Origin: Herminiimonas fonticola
Lineage (GTDB): Bacteria; Pseudomonadota; Gammaproteobacteria; Burkholderiales; Burkholderiaceae_D
Assembly (NCBI RefSeq): GCF_003293745.1
Contig: NZ_PTLZ01000001.1
Span: 186,001-250,000, forward strand
Length of the DNA stretch: 64,000 bases
Direction: 5' to 3'
Within the stretch, counting starts at the first letter, position 1. Every line of letters starts with the position of its first letter. The notes under the pieces are model-generated. The model searched no databases. It was given only the letters and a program-made list of their open reading frames with translations, and was not told the origin of the DNA. Both the position numbers and the translations under genes were made by a program. Positions 60,930 to 64,000 of this stretch are shown piece after piece.

Positions 60930-61337
60930 GCGTTATTTCTCATTCATCAATGAAGAGATGACTTGTGATTTTGCAGAGGCTTTTGACTTTGATTTTTTGC
61001 ATTTTGAGGTTTGATATGGGTTTTTGGTTTTAAATTAATTGTTTATATATATGTTTAGTAGTAATAGTTAACGCAGGGTGTTTTCTGTGGATAACCGTAT
61101 AAGTGAGTTTGAAATCAAGAACTTGGGAATAAGATAAACCCTGCATAAACGGTGTATCTGGCATGAATAGATTCTGCATAAAAAAACTTCAGCACCTTTT
61201 CACAACTTTATCCACAAGCTATCCACGCGTTTAACAGAGGTTTATCCACAGCACTTTTAGGCATTTTTGCATGGTAGTCTTGCCACGTATCCATACTGTT
61301 GACGTGGACTGGAAAACCTTATTTTGAAAGAATAGTC
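60930..61337. other. Intergenic region with right repeat arm
   Basis: 408 bases between divergent nucleosidase and methylmalonate-semialdehyde dehydrogenase genes. It contains the right repeat arm (60967-61249) and 88 unique bases before the dehydrogenase start. Both promoters must be here. No other gene was recognised. Confidence 0.6.
60967..61249 (-). repeat. Right arm of the 283-bp inverted repeat with DnaA boxes
   Basis: Reverse-complement partner of 59811-60093. Perfect DnaA boxes at 61086-61094 (TGTGGATAA), 61208-61216 and, at the outer edge, 61242-61250 (both TTATCCACA). AT-rich tract at about 61020-61070. Confidence 0.9.
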
Positions 61338-62858
61338 ATGAGCAATTCTTCGATTCCCAGGATTCAGCATTATATCAATGGCCATTTGACGGAAACGGCA
61401 GGCGGCAGTCAGCAAGCCGTGTTTAATCCGGCAACAGGCGAGGTTAGCGCACAGGTGGTTTTGGCCAGTGATGCAGACGTTCAGGCAGTGGTAGCGGTTG
61501 CAAAAGCTGCTGCACCGGCATGGGCTGATATGGCACCGTTGAAACGGGCGCGTATCCTGTTCAAGTTCAAGGATTTGATAGAAAAGCATCATGACGACCT
61601 GGCTGCTGCAATTACGCGCGAGCACGGCAAAGTGTTTTCTGATGCAAAAGGCGAAGTAACGCGCGGGCTGGAAATAGTCGAGTTTGCTTGTGGCGTACCG
61701 CAACTGCTGAAAACACAATTTACCGACAATATCGGTGGCGGCATCGATAACTGGAATTTGCGTCAACCCTTGGGCGTGACGGCAGGTATTACGCCTTTCA
61801 ATTTTCCCTTCATGGTGCCGATGTGGATGGCACCGGTTGCGCTCGCAACTGGCAATACCTTCATTTTGAAGCCGTCTGAGCGTGATCCATCGCCATCGTT
61901 GATGGTTGCCGACCTGTTAAAGCAGGCAGGGTTGCCTGACGGCGTTTTCAATGTCTTGCAGGGGGATAAGCGGGCCGTCGATGGTTTGCTGCAGCATCCG
62001 GACGTGAAAGCAGTTTCCTTTGTTGGTTCGACACCGATTGCCGAACACATCTATACAACGGGCGCTGCTCGCAAAGGTCCGTATCCATTACGCATCCAAG
62101 CGCTAGGCGGCGCGAAAAACCATTTGGTCGTGATGCCGGACGCCAACCTGGAACAGGCGGTGGATGCCTTGATAGGAGCTGCCTACGGTTCCGCCGGCGA
62201 GCGTTGCATGGCTATCTCGGTGGCAGTTGCTGTCGGCAGTGTTGCGGACAAATTGGTTGCAGCCTTGATCCCTCGCGTGAAATCGCTGAAGGTAAAAAAC
62301 GGGATGGAAGCCGATGCCGAAATGGGTCCGGTAGTTAGCGCCGCGCATAAAGCCAAAATCGAAGGATATATTGAGGCTGGCGTCAAGTCTGGAGCGAAGT
62401 TGCTGGTAGATGGCCGTGGTTTGGTGGTGGATGGTTACAGTAAAGGATTTTTCCTCGGAGGATGTCTGTTTGATCATGTGACTCCTGACATGACTATCTA
62501 TCAGGAAGAGATTTTTGGCCCGGTTTTATGCGTGGTGCGTGTACCTGATTTTGTAGCGGCACTTGAATTGGTCAATGCACATGAATTCGGCAATGGCGTG
62601 GCCTTGTTCACTTCCGATGGAAATACCGCGCGCGAATTTTCACGTCGAGTTGAAATTGGTATGGTGGGTATCAATGTACCGATTCCGGTACCTATGGCCT
62701 GGCATTCTTTCGGCGGCTGGAAAAGATCTATGTTTGGTGATACCCATGCCTATGGCGAAGAAGGCATCAAATTTTATACGCGTTATAAATCAATCATGCA
62801 GCGCTGGCCGGAATCGATATCGAAAGGCGCGGAATTCACCATACCCACCAGCAAGTAA
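61338..62858 (+). CDS. mmsA: CoA-acylating methylmalonate-semialdehyde dehydrogenase
   Basis: A 506-residue aldehyde dehydrogenase starting at the ATG giving '[17 protein letters not shown]'. It has '[19 protein letters not shown]', '[20 protein letters not shown]' and the catalytic Cys in '[16 protein letters not shown]' (in parts). '[16 protein letters not shown]' follows the pattern of the methylmalonate-semialdehyde class, in which CoA is used in place of water. It converts methylmalonate or malonate semialdehyde to propionyl- or acetyl-CoA, in valine, beta-alanine or inositol breakdown. The longer upstream frame is part of the repeat-flanking region. Confidence 0.93.
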   Translation: MSNSSIPRIQHYINGHLTETAGGSQQAVFNPATGEVSAQVVLASDADVQAVVAVAKAAAPAWADMAPLKRARILFKFKDLIEKHHDDLAAAITREHGKVFSDAKGEVTRGLEIVEFACGVPQLLKTQFTDNIGGGIDNWNLRQPLGVTAGITPFNFPFMVPMWMAPVALATGNTFILKPSERDPSPSLMVADLLKQAGLPDGVFNVLQGDKRAVDGLLQHPDVKAVSFVGSTPIAEHIYTTGAARKGPYPLRIQALGGAKNHLVVMPDANLEQAVDALIGAAYGSAGERCMAISVAVAVGSVADKLVAALIPRVKSLKVKNGMEADAEMGPVVSAAHKAKIEGYIEAGVKSGAKLLVDGRGLVVDGYSKGFFLGGCLFDHVTPDMTIYQEEIFGPVLCVVRVPDFVAALELVNAHEFGNGVALFTSDGNTAREFSRRVEIGMVGINVPIPVPMAWHSFGGWKRSMFGDTHAYGEEGIKFYTRYKSIMQRWPESISKGAEFTIPTSK

Positions 62859-62969
62859 TTTGGTTCCAAGTGCAATCTGTCAGTCGACTGTAAGTACGGT
62901 CGACGATGATGAGGTTTGCGCGATGCTAGGTCATCGCCCACCACATAACAATTAATAACGATAGAGACA

Positions 62970-64000
62970 ATGGCCGAATCCGCAGGGAAGTACGACTACA
63001 TCATAGTTGGGGCAGGGACCGCCGGTTGTGTGTTAGCCAACCGCTTGACGCAAGATCCGAATACTTCAGTTTTGCTATTGGAGGCGGGAGCCAAGGATGA
63101 TTATGGCTGGGTGCATATTCCCGTTGGTTTTCTCCGCACTGCCGACAATCCGCGTACCGATTGGCAATATCGTACCGAGGCAGATCCCGGTTTGAATGGG
63201 CGCAGCTTGCTGTACCCGAGCGGGAAAATCCTGGGCGGCTCTTCATCCATGAACGGAATGATTTATCAGCGTGGTCAGGCTCAGGATTACGATCACTGGG
63301 CAGAGTTGACTGGTGACGATAGCTGGCGCTGGGATCAGGTCTTGCCCTTGTTTAAAAAGTCGGAAGATTATGCTGAAGGTGCGAATGATTTTCGTGGCGT
63401 GCGTGGCGACTGGCGTGTTGAAAAACAGACTCTGCGCTGGGACATCCTGGATGCCTTCCGCGATGCTGCGGCACAAAGCGGCATTCCAAAGATAGATGAT
63501 TTCAATCGCGGAGCTGGCGTAGAAGGTTGCGGCTATTTCGACATTAATCAGAAAAATGGTTTGCGCCTGAATACAGCCAAGGCTTTCTTGCGAACAATTA
63601 TGCGACGCGGCAATCTGGATATCATGACCGGCTCGCATGTGAAGCGTTTGATCATTCAGCAAACAGCGCAGGGTAATGTGTGTACGGGAGTTGAGTTTGT
63701 TGGCGGAGATCGAGAGTGGACTGCCGATGTTTCACGTGAAACAATTTTGGCTGCGGGCACGTTCGGGTCGCCGCAAATATTGCAACGATCAGGCGTGGGC
63801 CCACTTGCCTCGTTGCAAAAGCACGCGATTGCACCGATACAGGATCTGCCCGGTGTAGGTGAAAACTTGCAGGATCATTTGCCGCTCAAGATGGTTTTCA
63901 AGATGAGTGGAGCAAAGTCCTTGAATACTATGGCCAAGGGTTTGCTGGGCAAGGCAGCACTCGGCTTGCAGTATATTTTGAAGAAAAATGGACCGTTAAC
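62970..64000 (+). CDS. GMC family oxidoreductase (choline dehydrogenase-like), partial
   Basis: A frame open to the window edge, at least 343 residues, so the C-terminus is missing. The start ATG at 62970 gives 'MAESAGKYDYIIVGAGTAGC', with the FAD dinucleotide motif GAGTAGC. GMC signature 1 is visible in 'GKILGGSSSMNGMIYQRG' and signature 2 in 'GSPQILQRSGVGP'. Members oxidise alcohols such as choline or long-chain alcohols with FAD. The substrate is unknown. It lies 111 bases after mmsA in the same direction and may belong to the same unit. Confidence 0.92.
   Translation, partial: MAESAGKYDYIIVGAGTAGCVLANRLTQDPNTSVLLLEAGAKDDYGWVHIPVGFLRTADNPRTDWQYRTEADPGLNGRSLLYPSGKILGGSSSMNGMIYQRGQAQDYDHWAELTGDDSWRWDQVLPLFKKSEDYAEGANDFRGVRGDWRVEKQTLRWDILDAFRDAAAQSGIPKIDDFNRGAGVEGCGYFDINQKNGLRLNTAKAFLRTIMRRGNLDIMTGSHVKRLIIQQTAQGNVCTGVEFVGGDREWTADVSRETILAAGTFGSPQILQRSGVGPLASLQKHAIAPIQDLPGVGENLQDHLPLKMVFKMSGAKSLNTMAKGLLGKAALGLQYILKKNGPL

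Noticed and set aside
59811-61249. Inverted repeat as the ends of an insertion sequence
   Set aside because: The arms are far longer than usual terminal repeats, carry DnaA boxes, and the enclosed gene is a nucleosidase, not a transposase; no target-site duplication was recognised.

Overview
The window looks like a chromosomal segment of a betaproteobacterium of the Burkholderiales, most likely Oxalobacteraceae (Herminiimonas/Janthinobacterium-like). This rests on the style of the protein sequences, a monomeric NADP isocitrate dehydrogenase, the fds-type formate dehydrogenase and moderate G+C; no database search was possible. It carries the replication-initiation neighbourhood: gyrB, dnaN and dnaA run leftward, and rpmH, rnpA, yidD, yidC and mnmE run rightward away from dnaA.

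Layout. 0.08-2.4 kb: a DUF427 protein, an old-yellow-enzyme-type oxidoreductase and a small His/Lys-rich exported protein. 2.5-11.1 kb: a defence island of lower G+C, with a multi-pass membrane protein ending in an OmpA-like domain, a membrane-anchored Mrr-type nuclease with a topoisomerase zinc finger, and a type I restriction-modification operon hsdR-hsdM-hsdS with overlapping genes. The island abuts gyrB. 11.2-21.3 kb: the dnaA region and ribosome/membrane-insertion/tRNA-modification genes, with DnaA boxes between dnaN and dnaA. 21.5-35.1 kb: icd and a set of housekeeping and hypothetical genes, including a Lar-like zinc ribbon, a short asparaginase-like protein, a soluble protein with two related sensor-like units fused to CheW, a TesB thioesterase and a luciferase-like monooxygenase.

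35.3-55.1 kb is largely formate/oxalate metabolism and its metal supply. It holds a two-component system of NtrC type, an oxalate/formate-type MFS carrier with a 43-residue companion protein, a tungstate-type binding protein without its permease, the fdsGBA-fdhD-fdsD operon for molybdenum formate dehydrogenase, a divergent regulator with a ModE-like helix-turn-helix and a periplasmic-binding-like domain, a modE-modA-modB-modC operon with a ModE-type palindrome in front, and a LysR regulator followed by a metal-free NAD-formate dehydrogenase. The arrangement suggests that the cell can oxidise formate with either a Mo(W) enzyme or a cofactor-free enzyme, with metal sensing nearby.

55.2-64 kb: several very small ORFs, a LysR regulator, an AsmA-family protein, an MTA/SAH nucleosidase, a methylmalonate-semialdehyde dehydrogenase and the start of a GMC oxidoreductase cut by the window edge. 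The nucleosidase is enclosed by a 283-bp inverted repeat (about 97% identical arms, no gaps). Each arm holds an AT-rich tract and perfect DnaA boxes, so it resembles a duplicated replication-origin or DnaA-binding locus about 44 kb from dnaA. This is the most unusual structure seen. No tRNA, rRNA, CRISPR array or insertion sequence was recognised.
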